Positions 54,235-64,000 of a stretch of 64,000 nt of DNA are shown piece after piece. The position numbers and the translations under genes are program-made. The notes under the pieces were generated by a model. That model was given only the letters and a program-made list of their open reading frames with translations, searched no databases and was not told where the DNA came from. Numbering within the stretch: position 1 is the first letter of the stretch; each line of letters begins with the position of its first letter. The DNA comes from Tillandsia leiboldiana (lineage: Eukaryota; Streptophyta; Magnoliopsida; Poales; Bromeliaceae). The DNA is taken from positions 16,378,251-16,442,250 of the forward strand of contig CM055065.1 in assembly GCA_029204045.2 (NCBI GenBank). Direction: 5' to 3'.

Positions 54235-54911
54235 TCTTTATTTTGTTGTTCTAATTTTTAATTTTTTGTTTTGCAGGTTTTAGTTTTAGTTCTTATATTT
54301 CCTTTTGTTTTTGAACTTGTTAACTCCCTTTACTTTGTAATTTTGGCTATTTTTGTGACAAAAAGGGGGAGAGAGATATGAACAATGGTGAACAACAATG
54401 GTTTGACAAGTTTGTGAGAACTTTTGGATACTGAAACCTGGAAGGTAAGTATACAACAACTTTGGTTTTGTATTGTGATTGAATGAATGCCTCAACTAAC
54501 TATTTGACTAACTATTTGGGCATGTATTATTACTAACAAGTTGTTGTTGACTAACAAACTTATGACATTTGGATTTTATTGCTTAGAAGATATGTCTATC
54601 TCTGATTGCTACCTTAATACATATCTGATTTTATAAATGTCATGGTGAATATAAACTCTATATCTCTGTTTGGTTTTTGAATGCAAAAAATTCTTGAGGT
54701 ATCTAACGATTTTTTTTGTCAAGAATTACTTCTTTTTGCAGAGAGTACAAACGTCTAAGTCTAGAGTTTGTTTTAGGAGTTTATCTCATGTATTTAGTTT
54801 ATTTGGATCTCAAATGTAAATTTTTGTTGTATGGTGATAGCAACAAAAATATCTTTTTGAATTTTCTTAAGTGGATCTATGTTTTGTCACGAAACCGCCA
54901 AAGGGGGAGAT
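54235..54911 (+). other. Sire-E region between ORF3 and 3' LTR
   Basis: Polypurine tracts 2 (about 54359-54375) and 3 (54900-54911). Predicted 3' UTR intron from GTAAGT at 54445 to TTTTTGCAG at 54741. No gene. Confidence 0.6.
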
Positions 54912-55138
54912 TGTTAAGGATTTTAGTTTTGGCGTATTTCGTGAAAGTGTTTAAGTCTTGAAGATTGAAGCTGGAGAAGCTTGGATCATATACTTCAATC
55001 TCAAGAAAGAAAATTCAAAAGGATCAGGTAAGTTTAACTAAACAATCTTGGTGATCCGAATACTTCTTATAATGTAGAAACACTTGGATGGGTTTTTAAT
55101 CGCATAAAAATAAAAAACTGGACATGTTATATGTTCAG

Positions 55139-55438
55139 GATCCGGATCAGAGTACTACAGTCTGGACCCCGAACATAGGTTAGTTCATGCGCAAATCCAG
55201 TCCAGAACACATATTGTTTAGTCCGGACCCCGAACGTGGATTTTGCAGAAACTGCATGAACAGTCCGGACAGTGGGATTTCAGTCCGGAACCCGAACGTT
55301 GTCTTTCTGGAAAAACTCTGTTTAATGACGACAGTCCGGATCGCACTAATTCCAGTCCGGATTGGCGACCCGAAAATTTCCAGATAAGGTTAGTTTTTTA
55401 TTCTTATCCTCTTCCAATGGTTTCTAACCTATAAGTAA
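55139..55438 (+). promoter_or_regulatory. U3 promoter of Sire-E LTR, AGTCCGGACT type
   Basis: One GATCCGGATC remains at 55139; the others read CAGTCCGGAC or AGTCCGGAT. The TATA box is TATAAGTAA at 55430-55438, a form shared only with Sire-G. Confidence 0.65.
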
Positions 55439-55509
55439 ACCCCAATTCTTTCTTTTAGGGTAATCCACGATAAGTTTTATACTCCGGGAAATGACGGAAA
55501 AATATTAAC

Positions 55510-56084
55510 TGTGACACCCCCGGAATTTGGATTAGTCCTATATATAAATGATATAATAGGACTAAATCTCTAACCCGGCTATAGCATTTTGGATGGTAGC
55601 AAAATCCAAGAGGAACATGAGAGTTAACCGTGCTAGAGCTAGAGTAGTTCTAGGATGGGTGACCCCCTGGGAAGTGGGGCGTTAAGTTGGTATCAGAGAC
55701 ATTCACCAGCCGGAAATGTGAGATGAGTCTCGGCTGAGCCAGGGTTATATAGCGGGTAGAGCGAGGCTCCCCGGCTAATGACCGTTGTGAGTGGAGTGCA
55801 GCTCCTCACAAGGTCGGCTAAGGCTAGCGAGACGAGTCTCACATCGTCTGGTGCTTGTGAGTGTGCTTGAGCCTGACGTGGACGTCAGGGCTTAAAGGGG
55901 GGAAGAATGTGACACCCCCGGAATTTGGATTAGTCCTATATATAAATGATATAATAGGACTAAATCTCTAACCCGGCTATAGCATTTTGGATGGTAGCAA
56001 AATCCAAGAGGAACATGAGAGTTAAGCGTGCTAGAGCTAGAGTAGTTCTAGGATGGGTGACCCCCTAGGAAGTGGGGCATCACA
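55510..56084 (+). mobile_element. Cassandra-type TRIM with 5S rRNA-derived LTRs
   Basis: 575 bp flanked by TTAAC at 55505-55509 and 56085-56089. Two direct terminal repeats of 177 bp (55510-55686 and 55908-56084) start TGTGACACC; the right one ends ATCACA. A primer site TGGTATCAGAG lies at 55688-55698 and a polypurine tract (AAAGGGGGGAAGAA) directly before the right repeat. Each repeat contains a stretch matching the 3' half of plant 5S rRNA (GTTAAGCGTGCT, then AGAGTAGTTCTAGGATGGGT and GACCCCCT), including the internal Pol III promoter region. This combination defines Cassandra. It has no coding capacity and depends on other elements. Confidence 0.92.
55621..55675 (+). other. 5S rRNA-like segment in left Cassandra repeat
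   Basis: Corresponds to roughly positions 50-105 of plant 5S rRNA, with the A-box-like and C-box regions. The copy in the right repeat is at about 56019-56073. It is not a complete 5S gene: the first half of 5S rRNA is absent. Confidence 0.85.
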
Positions 56085-56168
56085 TTAACGGAGAAAAACT
56101 TATAAGATCCACATATAGAGAAGAAAGGAAATAACTAGATTTAATTCTATGTTTCTTCATCTATATTA

Positions 56169-56495
56169 ATTAATTTGATTCTAGGTTTTCATACTCAGAT
56201 TTTGAGTAGAGTCAAATTAATGAATACTTAGATGGCATTTCCGATCTATCTTTGATCTAAGTATTCGGCGGATCATCACCACCAACAAAACAACGATTTT
56301 CCCCAAAATCGGCGCGTGGATTCGCGTGGCCTTGTGGATTCAAGGTGCTACCGCTCTCGTGGATTCGGAGCGAGGTACGTTCGTGTGATCGAGATGTACT
56401 ACCTGGTGGAGACCGTGGATTCGGTCAGACGTCGTGGATTCGACGTTGGACGCCGTGGATTCGGCGTTGGACGCAAATCGTGGATTCGAGGCGCG
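56169..56495 (+). other. Structured leader: stem-loops and 8-hairpin array (Sire-E LTR)
   Basis: Stem-loop 1 arms 56169-56183 and 56207-56221 pair over 15 positions with one G-T. Stem-loop 2 as in the other copies. In the array the fourth loop is TGTGAT, still closed by TCG/CGA; the others keep TGGATT. Confidence 0.7.
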
Positions 56496-56795
56496 TTGCG
56501 GAGCGAGCGGAGAAGATCAACTCGGAGCGTATGGAAAAAGGTTGAGTCGTGTGTGAGTATGTTATATCACCTTTGTACGTGTTTAATCTTAGTTGATTTC
56601 ACCGTGTTATCGGTCCCGTGGTTTTTTACTCCTGTGATGGAGTTTTCCACGTAAAAATCTTGCGTGTTATTTTTCATTTCCGCATTGGGTTTTATAACGC
56701 AAAGATTTTTGAGTGTTTATCGTTTACACCTATTCACCCCCCCCTCTAGGTGGTTTTTCCCCTATTTAGATCCTATATTATAACATAACCCAACA

Positions 56796-57510
56796 AATGA
56801 ATCCGCGTCTTCTACTTTTGTTGTTTTCAACGCAAAACCTGAAGACTTAAAAGAAGATGGCTTTCCAGAAAAATAGTTAGTAGGAAATGTCATTTCATAA
56901 GTTTGAAGTGCACCAACTAATTCTTCTACACGGATTTCGTCCGGGTGTTTAACTGTTTCAATGGCTGCAACCTTTGGGCGAAATCTTTCAGGAAGAGTCC
57001 TTAAAATCTTTCTTACAACTTTAGATTCTGGAGTTTTCTCTCCCAAGTTAGCACATGTATTTACGATATCTTGCAATCGTGTAAAGTAATCTGTGAAAGA
57101 TTCATTTTATGCCATGAAAATAGAGTCAAATTTGCTCGTAAGCATTTGCAGTTTTTGAATCTTCACAAGGCTTGTTCCCTCATGTGTAACTTGTAGAACA
57201 TCCCAGATTTCTTTCGCAGTCTCACAAGCCAAGACGCGAGAGAATTCAGTTTGTGACAAAGCATTAAATAAGGCGTTAATTCCCTTGCCGTTGTAAGAAG
57301 ATGAATCAATCTCTTCCTTGGTCCATTTCGACCTAGGTTTGATGGTGCGAACATCAGCAATAATTTCAGTCGGATTTGACCATCCAAACTCGATTGATTG
57401 CCACACCCGTTCATCGATGGAAATTAAAAATGCTCTCATCCGTACTTTCCAGTAAGCATAGTTTGTTCCATCGAAGAACTTGGTCTGTTGATGTTTCCAC
57501 CTTCAACCAT
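56796..57510 (-). pseudogene. Sire-G gag N-terminal part
   Basis: ATG at 57510 followed by a frameshift near 57475 (bases lost after RP, where the others have PPFFDG). Then FLISIDERVWQSIEFGWSNPTE to a stop at 57107, and a further frame from 57076 (DIVNTCANLGEKTPE, RTLPERFRPKV, VEELVGALQTYEM). It ends ALKTTKVEDADS where Sire-E inserted. Same UBN2-like gag domain as Sire-C. Confidence 0.85.
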
Positions 57511-57842
57511 TGTTTACAACCCTATTCCCGCTCTGATATCACTTGTTGGGTTATGATAAATATGGATCTAAATAGGGGAAAAAAAACCTAGAGGGGGGTG
57601 AATAGGTGTAAACAATAAACATTCAAAAATCTTTGCGTAATAAAACCCAATGCGGAAATGAAAATAACACGCAGAGATTTTACGTGGAAAACTCCAAAAC
57701 CAGGAGTAAAAAACCACGGGACCGATCACACGGTGAAATCAACTAAGATTAAACACGTACAAAGGTGATATACCGTACTCACACACGACTCAACCTTTTT
57801 CCATACGCTCCGAGTTGATCTTCTCCGCTCGCTCCGCAACGC

Positions 57843-58187
57843 GCCTCGAATCCACGATTTGCGTCCAACGCCGAATCCACGGCGTCCAACGTCGAATCCA
57901 CAACGTCCAACGTCGAATCCACGACGTCTGACCGAATCCACGGTCTCCACAAAGTAGTACGTCTCGATCACACGAACATACCTCGCTCCGAATCCACGAG
58001 AGCGGTAGCACCTTGAATCCACAAGGCCACGCGAATCCACGCGCCGATTTTGGGGAAAATCGTTATTTTGTTGGTGGTGAAAATCCGCCGAATACTTAGA
58101 TCAAAGATAGATCGGAAATGCCATCTAAGTATTCATTAATTTGATTCTACTCAAAATCTGAGTATGAAATCCAAGAATCAAATTAAT
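57843..58187 (-). other. Structured leader with 9-hairpin array (Sire-G LTR)
   Basis: Longest array: an extra unit ACGTTG-TGGATT-CGACGT, pairing with one G-T, lies between the usual sixth and seventh units. Stem-loop 1 arms are TTAATTTGATTCT and AGAATCAAATTAA. Confidence 0.7.
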
Positions 58188-58334
58188 CAATATAGATGAA
58201 GAAACATAGAATAGATCTAGTTATTTCCTTTCTTCTCTATATGTGGATTTATAAGTTTTTCTCCGTTAATTTTTCTCGTTCATTTACGGAATATAAAACT
58301 TATTTTGGATTACCCTAAAAGATAGAATTAGGGT

Positions 58335-58635
58335 TTACTTATAGGTTAGAAATGATTGGAAGAGGATAAGAATCAAAAACTGACTGTAACAGATTTTTAC
58401 CCGCACGACGGTCCGGACTGGATTTAGCTTGATCCGGACTGTCGTTGTTTTTCAGAGAATTCCTGAAAAAACAATGTTCGGGGTCCAGACTGAAGTATCC
58501 ACGGTCCGGACTGTTCATGCGATTTCTGCAGAATCCACGTTCGGGGTCCGGACTGAACCAAGGGTGTTCCGGACTGGATTTGCGCATGAACCTACCTACG
58601 TTCGGGGTCCGGACTGTAGTACCCTGATCCGGATC
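58335..58635 (-). promoter_or_regulatory. U3 promoter of Sire-G LTR, AGTCCGGACT type
   Basis: Mostly AGTCCGGAC-type palindromes followed on the minus strand by CCCGAAC, one GATCCGGATC at 58626-58635, and TATAAGTAA at 58343-58335. Confidence 0.65.
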
Positions 58636-58861
58636 CTGAACATATAACAGTCCAGTTTCTTGATTTTTATGCGATTAAAAACCCATCCAAGTGTTTCTAC
58701 ATTATAAGAAGTATTCGGATCACCAAGATTATTTAATTAAACGTGCCTGATCCTTTTGAATTCTTCTTTCTTGAGATTGAGGTATATGATCAAAACATCT
58801 TCATCTTCAATCTTCAAGACTTAACCACTTCACGAAATACGCCAAAACAAATTCCTTAACA

Positions 58862-59959
58862 CAAGTTACAAAGCCTTCCAATACCTGAATGGAAATGGGA
58901 TCGAGTGACTATGGATTTGATTGTTGGATTGCCGAGGACACAGAGTGGAGCTGATGCTATTTGGGTGATTGTGGATCGACTGACCAAATCAGTCCATTTT
59001 CTGCCGATACAGTCAAGTTGGACTCTGGAGAGACTGGCACAGTTGTACATGGATGAGATTGTGAGGCTGCATGGAGTACCGGCTTCGATTGTGTCTGATA
59101 GGGACCCGAGGTTCACTTCGCATTTTTGGAGGAGCCTGCAGACAGCCTTGGGGACCCAGCTTTAGTTTAGCACTGCCTTTCACCCACAGACTGACGGACA
59201 GTCCGAGCAGACCATTCAGACCCTAGAGGATATGTTGAGAGCTTGTGTCTTGAGTTTTAGCGGCAGCTGGGATCGACATTTGAGATTGGCTGAGTTTGCT
59301 TACAACAATAGCTTCCAGGCAAGCATTCAGATAGCGCCCTACGAAGCATTGTATGGACGGAAATGTCGATCACCATTATTTTGGAGTGACGTGGGTGAAA
59401 GGAAGACCTTGGGGCCTGACTTGCTTTTAGAAACCGAAGAAAAGGTCAAGGTCGTTCGACGATATTTGGAGACCGCCTAGAGCCGGCAAAGGAGTTATGC
59501 CGATAGGAGGCAGCGAGACTTAGAGTTCCAGGTTGGAGATCATGTCTTTCTGAAAGTCTCGCCATCTCGAAGGATACACTGTTTTGGAGTTCGCGGAAAG
59601 CTCAGTCCGCGATTTATTAGTCCGTTTGAGGTGTTAGAGTGCATTGGACCCGTTGCTTATCGAGTTGCGCTACCGCCATGTTTAGCATGCACTCATGATG
59701 TATTTCACGTATCCGTCCTGAGAAAGTATGTATTTGACCCCTCGCATGTTTTGGACTTCACTTCCTTGGAGTTGGACGAGGATTTGAGCAATCAGGAGCG
59801 CCCAATGCGAATTCTTTCCAGAGAGACAAAAGAATTGCGCAATCGTGTTATACCTTTTGTGAAGGTTTATGGAGCCATCACGATGAGAAAGAGGCCACTT
59901 GGGAGCCTGAGGATGAGTTGAGGATTACCTGTCCCTATCTATTTGAGACACCCTCCTGA
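58862..59959 (+). pseudogene. Tek-H integrase and chromodomain, stops and a frameshift
   Basis: One frame with stops at 59163-59165 and 59478-59480. The core is recognisable (TMDLIVGLPRTQSG, SIVSDRDPRFTSHFW, TDGQSEQTIQ), with both visible catalytic Asp and the Glu kept. LSPRFISPFEV and the VFHVSVLRKYVFDPSH region follow. A frameshift near 59870 puts the chromodomain end (WSHHDEKEATWEPED) in another frame, ending at a TGA at 59957-59959. Similar throughout to the Tek-B integrase. Confidence 0.87.
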
Positions 59960-60011
59960 GATTTGGATTCATCTGGGTTTCGAGGACGAAACCTTTTGAA
60001 GGAGGGGAGGG

Positions 60012-62620
60012 TGTAGAGCACCGGATTTGAATTTAGCGCACCGACTCCACAGTTGAGCTTTTTGAGTGGGAAAAGCTTGGGACACGTGTATTTTAAGATT
60101 ACAGCGGAGTTCGGGAGGTTTCGGATTGTTGCGGAAGCCCCGAAGGCAAAAACTGAGTTGGCGGAAAGGTATGAAAATTTAAAATTTAATTAATTAATTT
60201 AATTGCTTTAAGTCTGTTAGTGGAAGAAAAGGAAACAGAGAAAGAAAGAATGCAAGAAAAGCGAAAAGATTGGATGAGTTATTTTGGATTTTTTTTTATT
60301 CTCTACTCTTAGCTGCCATGCACTATACTTTTAATTAAGCCTTCACCTTAATTAGCTTGCCACATCATCGTCCTCTTCCTCTCTGCATCAGAGAAAGAGA
60401 ACAAGAAAGAAAAAGAGAAGAAGATGAAGGAGATGAAGTAGAAGAAGAAAAGGAAGGAAAAATAGTGGAGGTGAAGGAGAAGTGAAGCTGTGCTTGAGTT
60501 GGGTGTTATCCCCTACTAGTATCCGAGTGGAGCCGAGCGGAGCGCGCGCGACGGGCTTCAACGAGGTATGTGGCAGTAGCAGTTTTTTTTTTGGATGAAT
60601 TTGTTGATTGGCGAGGACTTCTTGTCCTTTGTTTGGAGTGGCTTAGCAGGGGGCGCGCGCGCCGCTGGCGCAGACTGCTACGTTGGCGCGCATGGGCGCC
60701 GCGCGTAGCAGGCGCTAGGCTGCTGCTGCGCGCGCAGCAGGGCGGGCGCACCAGGGCCCCGCGCAGGAGGGCGGGCGCACCTGGGCGCCGCGCATCAGGA
60801 ATGGGTGCCGCGCGGCTGGCACCAGGCGCCGCGCGGCAGGCGCGGGCGCCGCACGGGCAGCAGCAGCGCAGCGCGCAGCAGCGCAGGTGCAGGGTGCGGC
60901 TCGCGTGGGCGCGCGGGGTTTTCGTCGGCCGGGGCTGGTTTTGCCCAGTGAGCGTATGGTTTGTGTTGGCCGAGTTTGATTGTTGGGTTTTTTTTCCTTT
61001 TTTTTTCTTTGCATGTTGTGGAGCAGTTTTCTTTGTGCTACTCGAGCCTTGGGTGCGCGACGTTGGTGCCTTGTGGTGGCTGTGTTGTTGGTGATGGATT
61101 TGTGGTGTGCTTGAGCCTTGGTGTGTACTGTGAGTTGGCTGTGGGGTGAGCCGGAGTGCGCGGGGATTTTTGTGGCGGACTCGGGTGTTTGTTTGAGCTC
61201 CGGAGGATTTTTCTGAGGTACGCGGCAGCGCGCACGGCGCGGTTTTGGCGTTTCGGCGACTTGAAGGTTCGGCGCTCCCCGACTTCACTTTTGCCTGCAG
61301 AAAGCGCTCAGGTGGGTTAGAATTTCTTCCAAAATGTATGGAATGCCCTTTAATGCTCCTGAATGCAATTTGATCATGTCTACTATGTTATTTTCACTGC
61401 TGTTAAATCTGATAGTTGCCTGAAAATTTTTGAAAAATTTTATTGGAATCCCAGATTATTTTTAGTACACTCCTGGTACTATATGACACTAGATTTCGTG
61501 TTTTGTTGGCATTATATTTGCACCTGGATCGTTTTAAAAATCGAGAAAACCGTTTTAAGCAAAATTGGCATTTTTTTAAAGGTAGTTTTAAAAATTGTGA
61601 GTTCCAGAGGTATGGCATGGGTTCAAGGTGCATATGACCTCGCGCCTGGGGCCCGAGTGGACTGTATTTGGTTTAGAGGTTGTATTGCTAGTGTCTTCGG
61701 GGTTGCGGGGCTTGTCAGATTGAGTCGAGGGATGTTTTCCAACTTAGACATGAGTGTGGGGTGTTGGTATTGAGTTTCCGATCTGTTTGATCGTGGATTG
61801 TAGCCTGCAGATGCAGCTTTTATGCCAGATGAGGCACGCTTGAGCTCGGTGGGGTCGCTCCCCTCGAGTTACGCTCCGGATGCGATGATGATGATCCGCC
61901 TAGTTGATACACTAGAGGCCGCTTTGCGTGATACTGAGATAGTCCTATGGGACGCCCTGGTTGATACACCAGGGGGCGCAGGCTTGACTGGACCCGATGT
62001 GGCAGTCACTGAGATTGGGTTATGTGAGCGAGTGGGAGCATGGCATGTTCTTAGATGTGTTTTTCCTTTGAGCATGGTACTTGAGGCATTTAGCTATAGT
62101 TTATTTTCAGCTTTTATATTATCTATCTGCATATCTATCTATTTTTGCCTCCAGTGACTTAGTGGGCATACCGTGGATATTGGCCACGGTACCCACTGAG
62201 ATCTACCTTTTGCAGTAGATCTCACACCCGCTGTGGTGACAGGTTATCCAGAGGCGGCTGTTCCGGGTTCAGCTCGCACGGAGACAGCAGACCGAGGTAA
62301 GGGCGTTGCCCACTAGTTCCTACCCGAGTCTGTATGTGTCAGAGGTAGAGTTATCCTGTATTTTTAGTTTCCACTTTTGTAATAGACAGTGGTACTTGTA
62401 TTTTTTTTCTTAGTGAGAGGACTTGTACTTTGGATCTGGATTGTATATTGACTTAGATGTTAAGTTTTATTTCTATAGCTTTAGTTTCTTTTCAGCTCTG
62501 ATATTTGTGTAGCTATAGATCTTACCTGCAGGTTAGTCGCTTCGTCTGTGCGGGCAGTCCCGTGCAGGCGGCGGATCTGTTGGCGTGCCCGGGTCGCAGC
62601 TTCGACCGCGGGGCGTGACA
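60012..62620 (+). repeat. Tek-H 3' LTR (2609 bp)
   Basis: Starts TGTAGAGCACC and ends GGCGTGACA. It contains a GC-rich block at 60640-60930 rich in GCGCGC words; ORFs there have no recognisable protein. Its 3' 800 bases share patches with the other gypsy LTRs, and the hairpin TGTGCGGG/CCCGTGCA lies at 62547-62566. I see no convincing TATA box. Confidence 0.88.
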
Positions 62621-62896
62621 CAAGGCATAGAAACAAAACTAACATGTCTAGAGTTCTTATTTCAAAAGAAATTTGATCAAAAACTGTTTAGAATTGAATT
62701 CGTAGCATGAATTTCACTCACGTTTTGAAGAAAAAGAAACAGTGAAAAACGGAGGTTTTGATCAAAAGAACTTACTTGTATCGAGAGAAATCGAGTTGAG
62801 AAAAGTCCAAACCTCTTGGATTCTAGAGAGAGAAACTCTTGGAAGTTAGAAACAAAAGATTGAAGAGAATGGAATTCGAAAAACCCTTCGTTTCAA

Positions 62897-63004
62897 TTAA
62901 AACCTAGCCGCGGTCCGGATCGGGTCTGAAGTCCAGTCAGGATCGGCTACATGCAGAAATTCCCATCGTTCGGGATCCGGATCGGATTCATCCAGTCTGG
63001 ATCG
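62897..63004 (-). promoter_or_regulatory. Internal promoter module of Sire-I
   Basis: GATCCGGATC and decayed forms (GTCCGGATC, AGTCAGGATC, AGTCTGGATC) followed on the minus strand by TTTTAATTG in place of the TATA box; an older copy than the others. Confidence 0.55.
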
Positions 63005-63921
63005 GATTCAACTTTTTCTCCAAAAAAATTTGTAAAAATTCCAGAAAATCTAGAAAAAATATGTAAGCATTCTTGCATATCAACTTTAAACAAAAATCAT
63101 CATTTCACATCAAAAGAAATAGATTATGCTAAATCTATCTATAATATTCAAATAATGAAACGAGAATTTATAAAAATTAAATCCTCTAAAGTTGAGCAAG
63201 TTCAAAACATCAAACTCGATCTTATGAGTAATGAATTTATCAAATCATCAATTAAATAAAGAAAATGATGCACAAAGATCGATAGATGTTTGAAATCCGA
63301 AATAAGTCAAATAATATATCTAGTCAATATATCTAGGGAAATGGCTCTTTGAGCATCTTTCAATAAAAATCCCACCTTATACCAACCTTGGAATTCGACA
63401 AAGTCAAGTATTCCAAAAAGCATTTTATCAAACAAGAATTACCGTGCTTGGTAACATGTGGTAGCTTCACACAGTACTCGGAAGACCGAGGTGGTAGCTG
63501 TTTCCTACATGTGGTGGTAGTTTTCACACTCTACTAGGGATGTAACTCTTTCCACATCTTTTGAGCATGAAACAATAAAAAGACTCCCCCTCAATTGACT
63601 ATCAATTATAAAAGATATTCAGTATTCAACCAAAAATTGATCTCATGTTCATACTTAACTCAATTATGTAATAAGATAAAGACAATACCAAGAGATCATA
63701 GAATGAGGAATTGGCTTTGATCAACTAAAGATGAAATAAATGATATAAATGATCATTGCATCAAATGAATTATCATGATATCCAAATCATAATAAATTTC
63801 TTAAAATGTGAAAAGATGCAGTTAGAGTCAATTTAACAAATGCTCATTTACCGTTCTAACTCACAAAAAGAACACAAAACACAAAACAAAACCTAACCTA
63901 AGCAAGGGTTCAAAAACTTGG

Positions 63922-64000
63922 TTATTTGAAAGAAAGCATACCAATTGCTTTTCGCAAATGAATAAAACGTTTTTGATCCAAAGGTTTTGTTAAGATATCA
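63922..64000 (-). pseudogene. Sire-I pol C-terminal end
   Basis: The last codons of copia pol (DILTKPLDQKRFIHLRKAIG, then MLSFK) with TAA at 63924-63922. The rest lies beyond the right edge, so its state is unknown. Confidence 0.85.

Larger units (their letters stand above)
22830..56795 (+). mobile_element. Sire-E, host Sirevirus-like element split by Tek-B
   Basis: Sire-E consists of 22830-25404 and 52275-56795. The two parts join across Tek-B with CCTGG at 25400-25404 and CCTGA at 52275-52279, a target duplication with one change. It carries pol, polypurine tract 1, a split internal promoter, ORF3 and a 3' LTR, which itself holds a Cassandra element. Its 5' end is interrupted by Sire-F and then the gap. 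It is inserted in the gag of Sire-G. Confidence 0.85.
54912..56795 (+). repeat. Sire-E 3' LTR, enlarged by a Cassandra insertion
   Basis: Starts TGTTAAGG after tract 3 and ends CCCAACA. Without the 575-bp insert and its duplication the length is about 1.3 kb. AATGA (56796-56800) should be its right target duplication. Confidence 0.9.
56796..58861 (-). mobile_element. Sire-G, 5' LTR and partial gag, cut by Sire-E
   Basis: On the minus strand: 5' LTR 58861-57544 (1318 bp), a degraded primer site (TGATATCAGAGC, about 57531-57542), and gag down to the Sire-E junction at 56796. The remainder must lie left of Sire-E, in the gap. Inserted in the Tek-H integrase; CAAGT at 58862-58866 is the expected target duplication. 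Confidence 0.85.
58862..62620 (+). mobile_element. Tek-H, 3' part of a Tekay/Del-like gypsy element
   Basis: Begins inside integrase where Sire-G inserted, continues through the chromodomain, a polypurine tract (GAAGGAGGGGAGGG, about 59998-60011) and the 3' LTR. CAAGG (62621-62625) is the expected right target duplication. It is inserted in Sire-I. Its 5' part is not in the window. Confidence 0.87.
62621..64000 (-). mobile_element. Sire-I, part of a Sirevirus-like element, continues past both sides
   Basis: Minus-strand segment from the end of pol (63922-64000) to the ORF3 leader intron, where Tek-H is inserted. It contains polypurine tract 1 (63584-63596), a hairpin CTCGG-TCTT-CCGAG (63490-63477), the internal promoter and a leader-intron donor GTAAGT at 62775. 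Its ORF3 and LTRs lie outside the window. Confidence 0.85.

Noticed and set aside
55510..56084. Two tandem 5S rRNA genes
   Set aside because: Only the second half of 5S rRNA is present, and direct terminal repeats, primer site, polypurine tract and target duplication identify a Cassandra element.
1..62620. Tek-J and Tek-H as the two ends of one gypsy element
   Set aside because: Their LTRs differ in length (over 3.9 kb against 2.6 kb), start and most of their sequence; LTRs of one element are alike.

Overview
The window is plant nuclear DNA, probably from a flowering plant with a large, transposon-rich genome. It consists of nested LTR retrotransposons. I found no host gene, tRNA gene or prokaryotic feature. 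Two families dominate. The first is a Ty1/copia Sirevirus-like family (labelled Sire-A, -C, -E, -F, -G, -I): LTRs of about 1.3 kb starting TGTTA and ending CAACA or CGACA, a Met-tRNA-type primer site, gag-pol, a third ORF where Sireviruses carry an env-like gene, and several polypurine tracts. The second is a Ty3/gypsy Tekay/Del-like chromovirus family (Tek-B, -D, -H, -J): LTRs of 2.6-3.9 kb starting TGT and ending TGACA, with a chromodomain at the integrase C-terminus. A Cassandra-type TRIM with 5S-rRNA-derived LTRs sits inside one Sirevirus LTR.

Layout from left to right: 1-4722 is the 5' LTR, primer site and decayed leader of Tek-J (+). 4723-16449 is complete Sire-A (-) with an AGTTG target duplication. 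16450-16794 is more Tek-J, followed by a 100-N gap. 16895-22829 is the 3' half of Sire-F (+), inserted in the pol of Sire-E. 22830-25404 is Sire-E (+). 25405-52274 is Tek-B (-), inserted in Sire-E; its 5' LTR is itself interrupted by complete Sire-C (36863-48011, +) and by a solo LTR, Tek-D (48259-52144, +). 52275-56795 is the rest of Sire-E, with the Cassandra element at 55510-56084. 56796-58861 is the 5' LTR and part of gag of Sire-G (-). 58862-62620 is the integrase end and 3' LTR of Tek-H (+). 62621-64000 is part of Sire-I (-). The insertion order is I, H, G, E, B, then C and D: six levels deep.

Nearly all gag-pol genes are broken by stops or frameshifts. The ORF3 of Sire-F (19417-20823) is the only long element-specific ORF intact at full length; Tek-B gag is also open to its first stop. 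ORF3 encodes a protein with a plant-transposon-like domain and a C-terminal coiled coil.

The most interesting material is non-coding structure shared by the Sirevirus copies. (i) The transcribed part of the LTR carries 7-9 consecutive hairpins whose stems differ but whose loop is nearly always TGGATT, preceded by two long stem-loops, one of which covaries between copies. (ii) The U3 carries paired 10-bp palindromes (GATCCGGATC) about two helical turns apart upstream of a TATA box. The same palindrome module and a TATA-like box recur inside the element just before ORF3, followed by a conserved intron-like leader, so ORF3 probably has its own promoter. (iii) Gypsy LTR ends carry a hairpin with compensatory changes between subfamilies. 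These are readings of sequence by eye; folding and transcript data would be needed to prove function.
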